DNA from: Trachythela sp. YZ-2020
Taxonomy: Eukaryota; Cnidaria; Anthozoa; Malacalcyonacea; Clavulariidae
Reading direction: 5' to 3'
Assembly (NCBI GenBank): GCA_016169945.1
Contig: JADLSH010000369.1
Coordinates: forward strand, 1,922,001 to 1,986,000
DNA: 64,000 bases
In this document: one piece after another, positions 12,001 to 27,000 of the stretch
How the letters are laid out: each line of letters begins with the position of its first letter
How positions within the stretch are numbered: the first letter of the stretch is position 1
Made by a program: the position numbers and the translations under genes
Notes under the pieces: model-generated
The model's input: the letters and a program-made list of their open reading frames with translations, nothing else
The model's database searches: none
What the model was told of the DNA's origin: nothing

Positions 12001-15000
12001 GAGAGGGGGGGGTTTATTGGAGGGGGGCTTATCTATTTTTTCCGTAAAATGATATGATAACTTTGTCATAGGCACAGTACAATGTGTAAAGAAAACCAAA
12101 ATACCTTATCAAAACACTTGTGTTTTTGTGTGAATGGGGGTGGGGGTTATTAGAGTTTTTTTTGTGTGAATGGGGGGGGGGGGGTATTAGAGGGGGGGAG
12201 GCTTAATACATTTCTTCATCTAAAAAGGGGGCTTATTGTTGCCTAAATATTAATACATCTTCGATATATGACTGCATATACTTTCTGCATGTCTATACAC
12301 AATTTATATATGACACTATTGACAAAACTGTGCCACTGAAATGCAGAATTAAGTTTTACTACGCCTTTATCTACCCCCATTTACTTCATGGTATTACCAT
12401 TTGGGGTAATGCTCGACAAGAGCTTATTGATCCATTGCTTAAACTTCAAAAAAGGGCAGCCAGGCTGGGTATGGATGAGAGCATGTCAACTCCTTCTGTT
12501 GATTTGTTCCGCAAATTGGAATGGATTCCCGTCAACAACTTAATTAAGATGAGGAAAATATTGCTCGTAGTAAATACCTTGCGTAGTAAACTGTTTTGCT
12601 TCTCCGCAGCAGTGCAAAATGCTTACACTCGCTCCTCCGTAACTGACCTTAGAATATCATCTGTTAAATCTGAGCTTTCCAAGACTAAACTCTTGCGCCT
12701 TATAATGTCAATAATTGCGCCTTATAATGTCAATATTGCTCACATCAAAATCTGTGAAATACTATAAACGGATTTCATAGAACTGTGGCGTGCGTCAAAA
12801 TATTCATATGTCTTTTTAGTGGCAAATGTATATTACTCTGTGTGTATATTTGGCGCACTGAGACCACCGGCGAAGCATAGGCGACTTGGACTTGCGGATA
12901 ACTCCTATTTTCATCATATCTCTAACATCTTTTTTTTAACGACTCTCTAACATTATAGGGGATTGTATACGGCTTCGACTGGATAGGCTAATTTGACATA
13001 AGTTGAACTGCATGCATATACCATTTTACCACTTCTTGTAGCTGGATCGTCTGCTCGTCATTACACTGTTGACCAAACGTTACATCTTTGACTAACTCTT
13101 TGGCTTGCACAGTGCCAAGCTCGAACAGGTTCTCATCATCAACGGCTCCTTCCGGACCGCTTTCACTTTGCTTGATTAATACTGCTGAAGGACCGAACTG
13201 CTATCCTGCGATCACTCTCCTTTGGTAATGCTTCTTCTCGCTCTTTGACTTCCGTAGTTTGCCTCTCGACATATTCTTTCAACATGTTTGCATGGAATGT
13301 TTTCACTCGATCACCAACCTTGATCCCGTAATCATTGACGCCAACGATCTACTCTGCTACAAAAGGACCTTTCCATTCATAGCTGGTCTTACTTCTGGAT
13401 CTTCAACTTCTTGGGTCCATAACTGTTTCAAAATCATCATCGGGCCTTGCACTGTGAGACCATATAACAGCTCAAACGGGGAGAATCATGTGGATCCTTA
13501 AGGTGCTTCTCGGTAGGCAAATAGCAGGACATTGATATAACGAGCTCACTGCTTGGGTTGCTCGTCGCATAGCTTCAACATATACTTCAAGCTACCATTA
13601 AACTTCTCGACAAGACCGTTGCACATCGGGTGGTAAGGTGTAGTTGACAGTTGCTAGATACTTATCAATCTCGACACTTCCTGCATACACTCAGATACAA
13701 ATTGAGTTCCTAGGTCACTTAGAACTTCTTCCGGAACACCAAGCCTACTGTACATATCTACCAAAGTCGTGATGGCTTAATTGTATCGATTTGAAATTTG
13801 TTATGAATATTTGTTATCATGACATGCAAAACATGTTAAACAGCCAGGTTGTGACTGTGCAACTCCTCTATGAAATTCAGCCTGCTATTGCAATTTTTAT
13901 TTAAAACACTGTTACAGGTGCTCAGTATGGGGCTTGATAATAATCTACCTTCTTTTTGTAGGTTGGTCTAACATCTCATGGCTATTTTGATACAGATATT
14001 TATGGTTCAAGTAAAAGCAAGTAAGTGAAACTTAAAGTGTAATGTTTTGGTTGAAGTTTGCCCTGACATACCAGAATTTGAAAAGCCTAAACTTGTACAT
14101 GTCCTGTCTTATGATCAAGGTTGTGGGAGGTCAGTGGTGCGAAATACAGTGTATTAATCCTTCCCTTAAAGGCTATAATTGTTTTAGTGAAGTTTGATAC
14201 TGTATGTTTAACAGATTAGCTTGCAATGTGCCCAGATGCACCCTACTTTAGTAGTTGGTTTTTGCGACGAGTGGAAAAGAGCCTTAACGCTAGACAATTT
14301 ATTTTACTCGTCAGTGGTAGGGTGCTGCCAGTTAATGGGTTAATAACTGATGCCTATTATCTGTGCATTCTATGCTGCACAACCTTCACATAGTCCTTCA
14401 TGTACAGGGTTCGTACGGGTCCTTAAAAACCATGAAAGTCCTAAATTTTCACTTTGCAAAATTAAGTACTCAAAAGTCCTTTAATTTCTACGTTAGTTCA
14501 TGAAAAGTCCTTTAAGTATATTGTTGACTTTCTGTTCAAGTCTCATTCAAATAATTACTGACTGATTGATCTCAAACATTCCATGTTACTGAATAAGTTC
14601 CTGTTCTTGTGTTTGTAGATTTGAAGGTTATGAAGTATCAATTGCAACCAATGAAGCAGAAGAGGTAACTTTCACTTTCATACCGTATATATTTGTTAGA
14701 CTTCATAGCTTATAGCAAGATAAAGTTTGTGTATATCATTATATAATAGCTTTCAGCTTCTATAATAAATTGATGAACTATTAAAATAGTATTATTGCTA
14801 TATTTGTATTTGGCTCACCATTGTTACAGTTATTTCACAACAACAAGGGATTAGGTTGTTGACAATTTTTATATTTTTCAGGATGATGATGATTATTCCG
14901 CAAGTGCTCTTAGCCAGACGAAGAGAGCCACATACACAGCTCCTCTTGCTTTGCTTAATGACATTCCTCAAGGAGAACAGGTAATGAATTCTGTCACTTC

Positions 15001-18000
15001 TTGCTAGACTTATGAACATATTTATGCAAGCAATGTGTTATGTGTAGAATTACATCTAGTGGTGTGTGGAAACTTGTGAAAACACTACTTGCATTGTGGC
15101 AAAGAGGAAGGATTCTGTGGTTTCTGTTGTATAGCAGAGACTCGGACCAAACAGCTTTAGTATGAACTCCTACCATCTGTCTTACACTGAATGTACAAAA
15201 TATTACACACATATTGTTCTTTGCAATGCTACATCTAAGGTTTTTGTACAAAACTTGTAAAGAGAAAAGCCATTTGGCAACTAACTTTATCATATTTAAT
15301 GTTTTATTTGCAGTACAATGCATTTGCAGAACACAAACAGCCAACAATTGCTGAAAAAGAAGACGAATACAGAGCCAGGAGAAGAAAGATGATAATTTCA
15401 CCAGAAAGAAATGATCCATTTGCAGATGGTAAGTTAAGATTGTGCACTACATTTAAATGGTTATTTCCATTAGCAAGAAAGCATTGACTGTGCAAATATA
15501 AATTCCTATTACTGAGTCTACTGTATTTAAAGTTGATAAACTTGTAATTTTGAATAGACATATTTTTTGGGGAGATGCGAGTATTTGGCAAAGTTTGACA
15601 AGCGTTTTTGCAAGCATTGGCAAGTTTCTATCAGTCATCCTATAATAGCATTAGGGCAAGATTTTTAATACGTGTATGTTCAGTAATCTGTAAGCATTGA
15701 CTTACGTAACATATTTGTAGTGTAGACACTTACAAATTATATATAAGTAATAAATTTTTACTCAAAGTACTTATTTACGGGACCTTTTTCTTCTATGTAG
15801 TGAGTTCGGTAAGGTAGGTAGCTTTGCAATAAAGAAAGAATCTGGATCTTCAAACAACTTCTTGGCAACCTATGTGATGACCCAACTCTTAAATCTTTAA
15901 ACAGTACTTCAATGATTCCACAGCCTATAAACAATAACTATATGTTGTTTGCTCATTGGTTGTGTACTAAAAATTTTCCTTCTCATTTTCAGTGATGATA
16001 TCAGTGACCATACCTAGATAAAATATTCTCAAAGCACTCTAGTACATACTTAATTGAATACAAAATTCATTTGTATGCCATGAAATTGCATGAAAATTGT
16101 GCGACTTGTAAAATGTTATCAATATTCTTGGAATTATTTTTTACCTGATGACAGTGATGTGAATATTGGATGGGCAAACGTTTTTTGGCCTGAACATACA
16201 GGAAGCAAATGATGTTTAAATTTGGCCTGTGCATACTTCAGGATTCTTCCTGGTATTAAATCATATTGCAGTAGCAACATATAATGTTGTAATTCTGCTT
16301 ATTCATACTGATGCAATTATTAGAATGGAAAGAGTATTATTTAATAACTCTCAATTATGGGCAAAAATGTGCCATGTATATAACCTGAACGAGCTTTGTG
16401 CTGTTGAAGAAAATGATAAAATATGCTTAAATAGGAAATATTTCTCTGTTGACAAACAAAGGTTTTGATGAGCGTTTTCAAAAACAATTGGTTTGCCCTC
16501 CCCTCTTAGTGGTACACTGATGTCTAAATGATAATTTATTAGGAATCTTCTCACTAGTTGATTAACGTGGAAGTGTGATGAACATGGCTGCAGTGGAGCT
16601 CAAGTTTCACCAAGTATCTCTGCTCTGCTGGGTTGGTGTTAGCAGCGAAACAATAAATACCAATGTTATCTTGATAGATATGACGTAGCAATACTTGACT
16701 TGTGGAATTGACAAGCTAGGACATTGTAAAAGCTCTTGTACTCAGAATGTCCTAACTTCTTAAAATTTCAGAATCACAACTAAGAATCTTAGAATATATC
16801 AGTAAATATATCAGTAAATATAAAGTGTTTACGAAAGATGTATCATGTAGTATAACACGAACATGTAGAGATGAAGATGCAGTTTCTATATGGTGACAAT
16901 TTATCTTGAGAATTTTGGTAGAATTTTAAGATTTGGACTTTGGGTACATCTTTTACAATTGTCCGATCCTCAGTTATGTTACCAACTGTCTACCCTCAAT
17001 ACGATAATCTTGTTATTGTGTATAGTACTGTTCCCTTTATTGTACATATAGTTTTCTGGTGTCTTGTGTAGAGTGTATGTTTTTGGTAAGATGGTTTGTT
17101 ACAGTCACTGAACAACCATGCCAGTTGGGATAAGCAATAAGAGCTGGACACACGATGTCAGTAGATGATATTTATTCCCTCTAAGAATACCCCATACTCG
17201 AATGTACGTAATTATAACATATTTGGTTATTGAGAAAATGGCGCAACCAAATTTTGCACATTAGAAAGTGGTATTTATCACTGGCATCAAATCTAGTATT
17301 TTGTTGCTTATCCTCGCACTCTGCCAAGATAACCATTATCCCTTACTCTAATTACCTCGCGTACCTGTAGAATACCGTGTTTATTCTCCTTTTATTGAAG
17401 TATTTATTTTACTTTAGTAATTCCAATTAATTATATAGGCGTTATATATCAGAAAATGTTGTTACTATTTGCATTCAACAGTTTGTTTCAGGTTTTCTCA
17501 GCATTGGTTTGTCTAATGACACGTCAATTTATTGTTCCAGCCATGTAGTTTATAATTCCTGCAGTTGTCTAACAGTTTGTTGAGTGAAACAATTGATATG
17601 TCTTTGGTGGAGAGAGACTGCGTATAATTTCTTTTAGATTTAATAGTTCGTGTCAAACCAATATTTCTCGTTAGACAAATCCATGTCGACAAAATCTGGA
17701 ACAACCTGTTATGATTAGGTGCAAATAGTAATAGTTGTATTTGCAAGATTGTGATTGTACTAACAAGCAGAACTTATTCTGCTTTTGTTTTTCTCCATAG
17801 CTATGAGTTTAAAGACACCCGACCCTTCTCAAAGGTTAGGAAGGAGCTATGCAGAAATCTTCATGGATCAACAATTGAGAAAAGAAGAGGTAAGATGTAT
17901 CGTTACAGTATACTAGGGAGATGCGACGCATCATGGGGCGAGCCTAAGTGGGAATGATTACAACCTAAAATGTGAGCGAAACAATAAATAATTGCAGCTG

Positions 18001-21000
18001 GTTTATTGCCAGAGTTTTGGCAGAGATACATATAGATGGATTGTAATGTAAACAAAATGCATTTTCTATTTATATCCGCTACAAAATTGACATTAGTAAT
18101 AGTTAAATTAGTCGAGAATTGCTGCAGTCAGTAGGATTTGTTTTATTTGTTGGGACAAAAGGTTTTTAACAGAATTGGCTCCCCTTCATTGATTTCGTTA
18201 AATATCATGAACCTAAACCATAAATCGGGCGATTAAAATCGTAGCGTGTGCGCCCGGCTTTAGCCACCAAGCTATGGGGCTCACTCAAGCTCGGCCCAAC
18301 AAGATAATGTTACTAAACTCTGATTGGTTGATTTCAGTGCAGTTCATCCCAAAGATTAAGCAGTGCAAAAATCTGTAACAAACTAAGTATTATTCGAAAG
18401 ACAATAGGAACTGAATAAAAAAATCAGCTTAAAGCCGTTTTAGTAACAAGTTTGACTTTGCACTACTGTAATGAGAGCAAAACATTCAAACGAGTTAATG
18501 ATAGATATAGAGATATATAAATACTGTAGTGTAAAAATTTGGGGTTCTCATGATGACATGATCATCAAATTTTAGTATCATCTTTGAAAAACACACTCGT
18601 GTATGTTTTATCCATATTGCACTCGAAACCATCGTATTACCTATACAAAGATATCGTTATTACTGTGAAAGTTATTAGTTGCTTCAATCTTTCTGATTTG
18701 ATATGGCAATCGGCAAAGCAAGTCGGAGTTGCTTAGGCTTAGTTCGTTCAATGCGTGTCCACAAGTCGAGCCACGGATCTCCGCCTTTGATTCCTCTGGC
18801 ACATTAGCAGTTGCATGGCATGTTAGTTGGCACGTCAGTTCAATTTAGATTGCACATGCTGTTTGGATTAATAAGTTTTACCTCCATTTTCAAAAGTTTT
18901 CTAAAACTCAAAATTATTTATTTCCACTTCATTAGGTTGAAACTAGGAAAGAAATTCTGGCGAAAGCTAAATCTGGAGAGCTTCAAGTTCAGCCGCAAGC
19001 AAAGCCAGCTGGTAAGTAGGCCAATTCACTTTCTCGCACTTAGTACTATTCAAATTGAAGAAAAAGAAAAAGCAAGTCAAAGTTTGTAGTTTCAATTTAG
19101 AAAATTTTCACTTGTGATGTTAAAAACCACCAGAAAAGACCTTGTCAAGACCTATGCACTAAAATAGAAAGATAAGGGCATGAAACCTGCACATTCAACA
19201 TTGAAACTTTCTTGTTAAATATATTTTAGAGAAGAAAAGACGTCGTTGGGATCAACAAGGAGGTGATGATGCTCCAGCATCAAAGAAGAAATCTGGTACT
19301 TGGGATCAGACTGAGGTATAGTATGCTGTATATATTTTACAGTTCACATGCATGTCTGCCCAATTTTTGTTACCTGTTTAATAGTTTAATAGTTTACTGT
19401 GTAAACTAATGTTAAAGCTAGAAAACCAGCGGTATAGACTGGATTTTAAATATGTTACCCACTCTACATTGGATAACCATGCATGTAGAAAAAGCGAAAA
19501 ATCTTTTGGTAAATATCAGTTCAGCTCAGTTCAGTTCAGTTTTTGTACTGTAAAACACACAGGACAAAAATCGCTGGATATTAGAGATACTGATAGCAGT
19601 TACTGTATTTGTAGAACTTTCCAACCCAGAAATATACTGTTACACAGTACTTCCTCGCAGTGTTGTTGCCGTCTGTAAATTTCTGTAATTCCTTTTGAGA
19701 TAATAAGGTTTTACTGTAATATCAGATGAAGAGTAAACCTCATCTTTTGTACAAATTTCAACAACAGACCTGAAGATGTCTGCTGTAACCTGAGGATGAG
19801 AAACAAAGCTATTTTTGTCTGTCTTAATAATATAGTACTATCCCAAACACTGGGTCCAGTCTGTTTTGGTATATTATTCTACAATAAGCGGTCATGGTTG
19901 GTGTCTGAATGACTTGAAAAGGTTAAAAACACGTCCACGTTTCGCGCGAAGACCCTCCTGACAAAGGGCCTTAGCTTGAAAGTGTTGAAAGGTCCTTTGC
20001 TTGAAAGTGTTGAAAGGTCGAAGTGTTTACAGACGTAAATCATGGCAGCTTCACATACTATATATCGACTACTGTTGACTTGCTGTTTACTTTAAAGTAT
20101 GAGATTCCGAATGGCTAAATCTAGCACTTAGTTGTAGATAACTTTGACTACTTTGCATATTGTCCCTAGACACGATGTTGTCGTTAAAGTTAGTTTATTG
20201 ACTATTTGCGTAGCATGGACCATCTTAATTTTCGACATTGAATTTGAATCCTGCATAATTTATACAGTATATCTAGATCAAGCCCCCTACGTAAACTGTA
20301 AAATCTCTATGACTATTTATTTCATTGTTAAATCACCGAGGGAGGGTATCAACTTCATTCACCACCTACTGGATACTCTAATATATCACAAGATGCGAAT
20401 AATTGCTAACTGCTACTTGAGTTTACCTTCGCTCGTAAAACGTCGCTAGTGAAATGTTTTCGAGCCTTGATCTAGATATCCTCGTTAGTGTGATTCTTAT
20501 TTCAGGTTGTCACACTCTCTGCAAGTCTGTTAGGAATGTTGTACTGTATTCCTTGCTGTTAACAATATTGCATACGATACACAATCTCAATTCTCAACAT
20601 TTAATTGAAATCGTGCATATACAGTATATCTAAATATCCTCCATAATGTGAATTTTAGGTAGGGACACCCTCTGCCAGTCGGTGGGATGAAACTCCAGGT
20701 CGACCTAAGAGTGGTGAAACACCAGGTGGTGGAACACCAGGTGGTGGTACACGATGGGATGAAACACCAGGACGTGCTAAAGGAAGTGAGACACCGGGGG
20801 GAAGTACAACCCCACATAGAGGCTCAGAGACCCCTGGTGCCACACCTAGTGCAAGAATGTGGGAGGTTACACCAAGTCATACCACTCCTGGTTCTGTTAC
20901 ACCTGGAAATATCACTCCAGGACATTCAACACCAGGTATGTTTTATAACATTTCATAAAATATTGTGCCTTGAGACTACACAAAGTTTTCAAATCTGTTT

Positions 21001-24000
21001 CACTTCTTTTGTATAAGTAAATAAATGTTATCCCAAATCCCTGGACGAATTACATTCGCGAGCCAACGTTCACTACAATCCAGTCTAGTGTCTTTATCAG
21101 GAGTGATCTAAGTCCTAAGACGTGGCTCTCGAAGAATGACGTCATCGCCCATCGCAAATGTACCCCAATTGTAATGCCTTTTAAATTGGGTGCCCCCTAT
21201 CTGTCAGATTGGGGTCCCAGGGCAAGTTGTCCCCAGCATCTTTCCCCTCTTCTCGGCGGACCTACTTATATATAGTCCAAAATAGTCCATCATGTTCGTT
21301 TCACATTGATTGTGTAACGAAAATTGTTGTTTAACCGTTTCATATTCCCTGCAATAAGACTTATGACACATTATGATAAGGAAATTTGTAGTTATGATAT
21401 TTTCTTTGTATGCAAAATCCGTTATTTCTTGTCTCTTAAAAATGTTTTTATTAAAAATGTTCTTATTTAAAAATGTTTTGTCATGTTACTTTCAGAATGA
21501 CATATAGTGGTAATGCCAAATGATGATAATACAGATGTTTTCTGAGTGAATTATACTGTAACATTAAACCAGAGTTGTTAACATCTGTAAATCTTGGTAA
21601 TTCCTTTTGAGATATAAGGTTTTACTGTAATATCAGATGAAGAGTAAACCTCATCTTTTGTACAAATTTCAACAACAGACGTGAAGATGTCTGCTGTAAC
21701 CTGAGGATGAGAAACAAAGCTATGTTTGTCTGTCACAATGATACAGTTCATCTTTAGTAATCTGATGGCAACACTTACATACTATCGACTACGAATTTGT
21801 TAAATTGTAGTTTACTCTAAATTGCTCAAATTAACCAGTAAATAACAATATATTTTATCCATGTATAACTATGTATATTGTATAATATATAGGTGTATCA
21901 ACACGTCGTAATAGGTGGGATGAAACTCCGAAAACAGATCGTGGTACGCCTGGTCATACAACTCCAGGCCAGTCTACACCAGGTTGGGCAGAGACACCGC
22001 GAACAGACCGTACTGGTGCACAAACACCAGGAGCTACACCAACTCCTGGGAGTAAAAGACGATCAAGATGGGATGAAACACCATCAGCTCAGATGGGTGG
22101 GGGTACACCCATAATTGGCACCAGCGGGATTACACCTGCCGGAGCAAAAGCTATGCAGATGTCCACACCTACACCAGGTATGTGAAGATGTGTTGTTCTT
22201 AGTAAATTAATATGCCTGTTGCATAAGAGTTGTATCATGCAGTTACGATTAAGAGTACGTTCACACGTGATTGGATGAATTCGGAACAGTACGCAAATTT
22301 CTTCGGTTCCAATTGTTCACACGTGAATTCGTACGATTGGATGTGCTTGAATTCGTCCGGTTAGATAGATAGATTTTAATAGATTTTGAAACAGCTTTTC
22401 AGAAACTATTTACAGATTTTGTAGAATTTGGAACTATATTTACAGTTAAACGGTGTGAGGCCCTAAACGTTTCTTTGGCGAGCAAATGTTCCTTAAGCGC
22501 TGACTTAAATGTTTTAAGTGAGGAACTGTCTTTTAATTTCTTGTCTAAATTGTTCCATATGTTGACAGCCCTATAAGCAAACGACCGTTGGCCAGATGCG
22601 GTTTTAAACAGCGGTATTTGTAGGGAGTCGTATTTACGAGTCTTGGATTGGACCTTTTTCTCAGCTTCTCACAGAGGTAGTTGGACGCGAGGTTGTTCAC
22701 ACGTTTATAACGTATGCCTCCGTGTTAACGAAATTTGCTTATATAAAAGAGGGTCATAACAATTTCTGCACAATTCTGCCATTCACCAAGAGTTGCCAGC
22801 GGAGGAGGCTTTAGCATTTCAAGGCTTTAAATCTAGTACCTTTTCTTGTTGAACAAAGTGAAAACATGTTTCTATTTTAGGTCAAATGATTCCAATGACT
22901 CCCGACCAGAGGCAAGCATTCAGATGGGAAAGAGAAATTGATGAAAGAAACAGACCATTGACAGATGATGAACTGGATGCTATTATGCCTAAGGAAGGAT
23001 ACAAGGTAGTAAAATGCTTCACGCAACTCGTTTATATAACAAGATTTTCTGTATCCAAGTTTACATTTTCAAATAATACAATATAGATTTGAATATGAAT
23101 ATTAATGCCCAGCAAACACAGATTCAAATGATGTTTCCCGCTTGGTATCCCAAAAATTTAAAAGATATAGATTATTATATTTAAGTAGAATAACAACTAA
23201 AAAGCAAAAAATACCATATATACAATTGCAGAGTACATGTCGGAGTACATTAAAAAACTTTTAAAAATTGTTGCAACGTAGTTCTTATATTTAATCTTAT
23301 TAACATTTACCCCAAGTGTGCAAGGCGTTATCTAGGGAGCTTATAGATCTTACAACCTAGTTAATTAGTTATTTATTTCAACTCCATCAATTAGTTATTT
23401 ATTTATCAAAAGCTTTTAGAATATATATGCGGGGATGATTTCCCCTACTACCCCTAGACACCTATAGCTTTTGGTTAAAGATATCTTGTGAATTTAAGTA
23501 TGCCTTTTGTAACTAAATATTTCTTATTTATCAGGTATTGGACCCACCACCTGGATATCAACCACTGCGTACTCCTTCACGTAAACTTACCGCTACTCCT
23601 ACCCCAATGGGATTCAGTGGCTTCACTATGCAGGTATATATCAATAATGATATTATTTCTAAAGTATTTTTCTCAAATTGCTTCCAAATTCATCTGGTCC
23701 CGTGTGATCGGAGTCTTAAACACATCTTGCAATGACCAGAATTACGAGACAAGCTCCATCAAGCTTTGGACAAATATTTATTTTCTACCTTTGGCAATGT
23801 TTGCAATTGCCTCGCATTGTTTACCTATTTAACAATTAGATTATGAGCTCAAGATTTCTATGAGGTGATAGTTGATGAGGGCGAAGCCTGAATGAACTAT
23901 CATCTCATAGAAATCGAGAGCGAATAATCTAATTGTTTTAGTAGAAACCAGCAAGAAAACAGTATACAAAACAGAAAACAGCAAGAAAACAGCACATTTA

Positions 24001-27000
24001 TTGAAAGAAATTCGTTAAAAATCGCGCCGAGGAGATGGCTGTTTCGCTACTCGCTATCATCGACAATTATAGATAGCGAGTAGCGTAGCCAATCAAATTA
24101 CAGCATTTGCGATAGTATACTAGTATGATTCTACTAATAATTAATAGTATTGGATTAAAACGGACAATTTGGTATACAACAATGCAGCCCTCGCGGGTTT
24201 TACCCTTCTTTCATATCAATAGCGAGTAGTAGAAGAATTGTGAAAATAGGTCGAATTGAAAATCCCAAAATATTTCCAAAAAATTCATCCGACGTGATCA
24301 TGTTTTGTTCTTGATTGTCCGAAAGAAAAGTGATCAATGTTCATAACTTTAGAAAAATTATTGTATATTTTTTGTCTTTTATTGTAAAAACCAACCAATT
24401 GCAATTCTCTGTTTTAAGTGATCTATATTTCTTTGTTGTTTATTGTAGACGGAGGACAGAAATGCAAAACTGGTGGAAGATCAACCTCCTGGAAACCTGC
24501 CGTATCTTAAACCAGATGACGTTCAGTATTTTGACAAACTATTGGTAAGTTCGTTTATCTCGTCGCTCGTGTCGTATCCAAGGCTTTAGATTTACCTATT
24601 ATAGGCACACCTGTTATCCGAGGGAGAACATCCCCTGTAATTTCCAGTCTCTTAATAATAGGATAACCGACATACGTGCCTGAAGCCTCCATAAGTGCTA
24701 AGACCAAGTCGGTCAATTTCCATATTAACAACCAATTTTAATACAATCTTAATCCCAATCCTAACCCTTATCTTAACCCTAATTCTAACCCTTACCCTGT
24801 TCGTAACCCTTTTCCTTATGACGTCATTTTGGGGTAGTAATATGAAGTCACCCACCAAGTCTAATTTAGACAATGACCTAGTTGCTAAGAGGCAGACCCT
24901 TTCTTTTTTGAGCGGCATAGATTTAACCTACGTCATAGAAAAGGGGGCAAGCTTTTCGACCAAGTTGCATAGACCTTACGAGGAATCGAGTTAGGATCTA
25001 TGACGTATCCATGGTTTCCTCAGGAATAATTTTTCAATAATTTTTAACATTGTGTCGGGATGATAACCTATAGCTCATGACATAGCATTCCTGTTCTAAC
25101 AGCAACGTGCGTATGAATTGCGTGTTGTAGGTTGATGTTGATGAAAGTACATTAAGTGCTGAAGAGCAGAAGGAAAGAAAGATCATGAAATTGTTATTGA
25201 AAATTAAGAATGGAACTCCGCCTATGAGAAAGGTAAACATAAGTGACAATTGTATAGCTAAGCTAATATTGATTTTAATGCAACCCTAACTGAAAATTCA
25301 CCACTGACTAAAACCTCTGTTTCACGTGGGCCTGGTTTCAAACGTGCTAATCGCTTGCATTAAATCGTTAATTGATCATGGTTTACTGAGGGGCACAGGT
25401 AGAAATGTATGAGAACGAAAGGGGGGTGGGGGGAGAAAACAAGTCGACAAGCCAACAAAAACAAACCAACAAACAAATAAGAAAGCGGGTTAAATCACCA
25501 TTGAAATCTGACAATATTTAAGTGACATAAATTTATAATCGGTAGAAATAACATGTCTACACATAGACGCTTATCGCGTTGGCGATATTTCCAAATTGTA
25601 TAACCTTTGTTTCTATTATGTTTAGGCTGCTTTAAGGCAAGTTACTGACAAGGCTCGTGAATTTGGGGCTGGTCCATTATTCAATCAAATCCTACCTTTA
25701 TTGATGTCACCAACTTTAGAGGATCAGGTAAAGATAATTTCAAGAGGTCCAATTCCATACTATTAGGTCCAATACCTATATATTTAGGCATATTGTGGTT
25801 GTGAATGTATCTCAGCTATTTCGGCTAATTTCGCCTTAGTTTACCCAGATATTTTAACATATAAAGTTTTATTTTCTGTCCGCTGATGTACGAAAGTGGC
25901 AGAATATTTTTTACACACGGCCGAGGTGTAGGTTGGGCTCCAGGTTGTAAGAATCACTTTTAGTTTTGCCTCGTTGACTAATATTTCGAATGGTGTAAAT
26001 ATCTTGGTAGTACATATATAGACAAGTCTCCGACAAGATCGAGGCTTTTATGAGTGACACGACTGTTACATTTACCACTTTTGTCAACGAATTGTTTATA
26101 TACTGCAATAATAATTGCTCTATTTTCTTGCTTTTTGTGTAATATTCCAGGAACGTCATTTATTGGTTAAAGTCATTGATCGTATTCTTTATAAACTGGA
26201 TGACTTGGTTCGACCTTTTGTGCACAAGGTAAAACTAGGATTTCTACATGTACAAATTCTTATCTATCATATCCATGGCATAGGGGAATTTGAGCAGTAA
26301 TAAAATATAAAGAAAAATCAACACTCGTTGTTTTGTAAATAAATTATCATCTTTATCATCTCTAAGATAATATTGAAATTTTTTTCTAGATTCTTGTCGT
26401 TATTGAACCTTTATTGATTGATGAAGATTACTACGCCAGAGTGGAGGGAAGAGAAATCATCTCAAACTTGGCGAAGGTACAGTAGGTGGATATTATTAAA
26501 TCCGAATTTTCATTGTAGAAGATTTGTTAGAACTTTAATAAACCCTTCCGGAAAGTATTTCACCTTGGCTATACTGCATCGTGTTCGTGATTGTGAAGAT
26601 AAATTTAGAGCCTTTTATCTCTTTAATTGTGTTCTAATCATATAAAGGTATTTTCCATTATGGATTTTAACTTATGATTTAGTAAATGTGCAGCCAATCA
26701 CAAGATCGAAGGTTCTAAAGCCAAAGTCTAAATCACGAAAACGAGGCTCTATAGCTAAAGCGGTCTACCTTCCGGCAAGATGTTTTGAACCTCCTCGTCT
26801 CATCCAGTCTTCAACCGTCATGGCGTCAATACCAGCTTGCGCCTTATCTCATGTTATGCGTTGTAACGCGTTCTGTCTCCGTTCAGCTTCATTGGAAAGC
26901 CCAGAAAGTCCTTTAATTATATTTAATATTCTCAAAAAAATCATCCCCCCTCCCCTGAAACAATGATGACGAGCAGGAAATTTTTATCTGAGTATACGAA

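Larger units (their letters stand above)
19230..22177 (+). other. SF3B1: SF3B1 exons 9-11: UHM-ligand (RWDETP) region
   Basis: These three exons encode the disordered, TPG-rich segment that in human SF3B1 carries the tryptophan-centred UHM-ligand motifs bound by U2AF65, SPF45 and related proteins. Tryptophans read here: W205 (RRRWDQ), W223 (GTWDQ), W236 (SRWDETP), W260 (TRWDETP), W295 (MWEVTP), W328 (NRWDETP), W351 (GWAETP) and W379 (SRWDETP). Human has seven equivalents. The W236/W260 pair looks like a local duplication of one motif with its TPGR follow-up, and the longer TPG tract around it helps explain the larger N-terminal region. Exon phases: exon 9 ends in phase 0, exons 10 and 11 end in phase 1. 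Confidence 0.85.

Noticed and set aside
20587..20843. Minus-strand open frames opposite SF3B1 exon 10
   Set aside because: Shadow frames created by the TPG-rich plus-strand coding repeat.
24695..24994. Open frame with [15 protein letters not shown] translation, suggesting a membrane protein
   Set aside because: It is the translation of a degenerate CTAACCCT repeat inside an SF3B1 intron.
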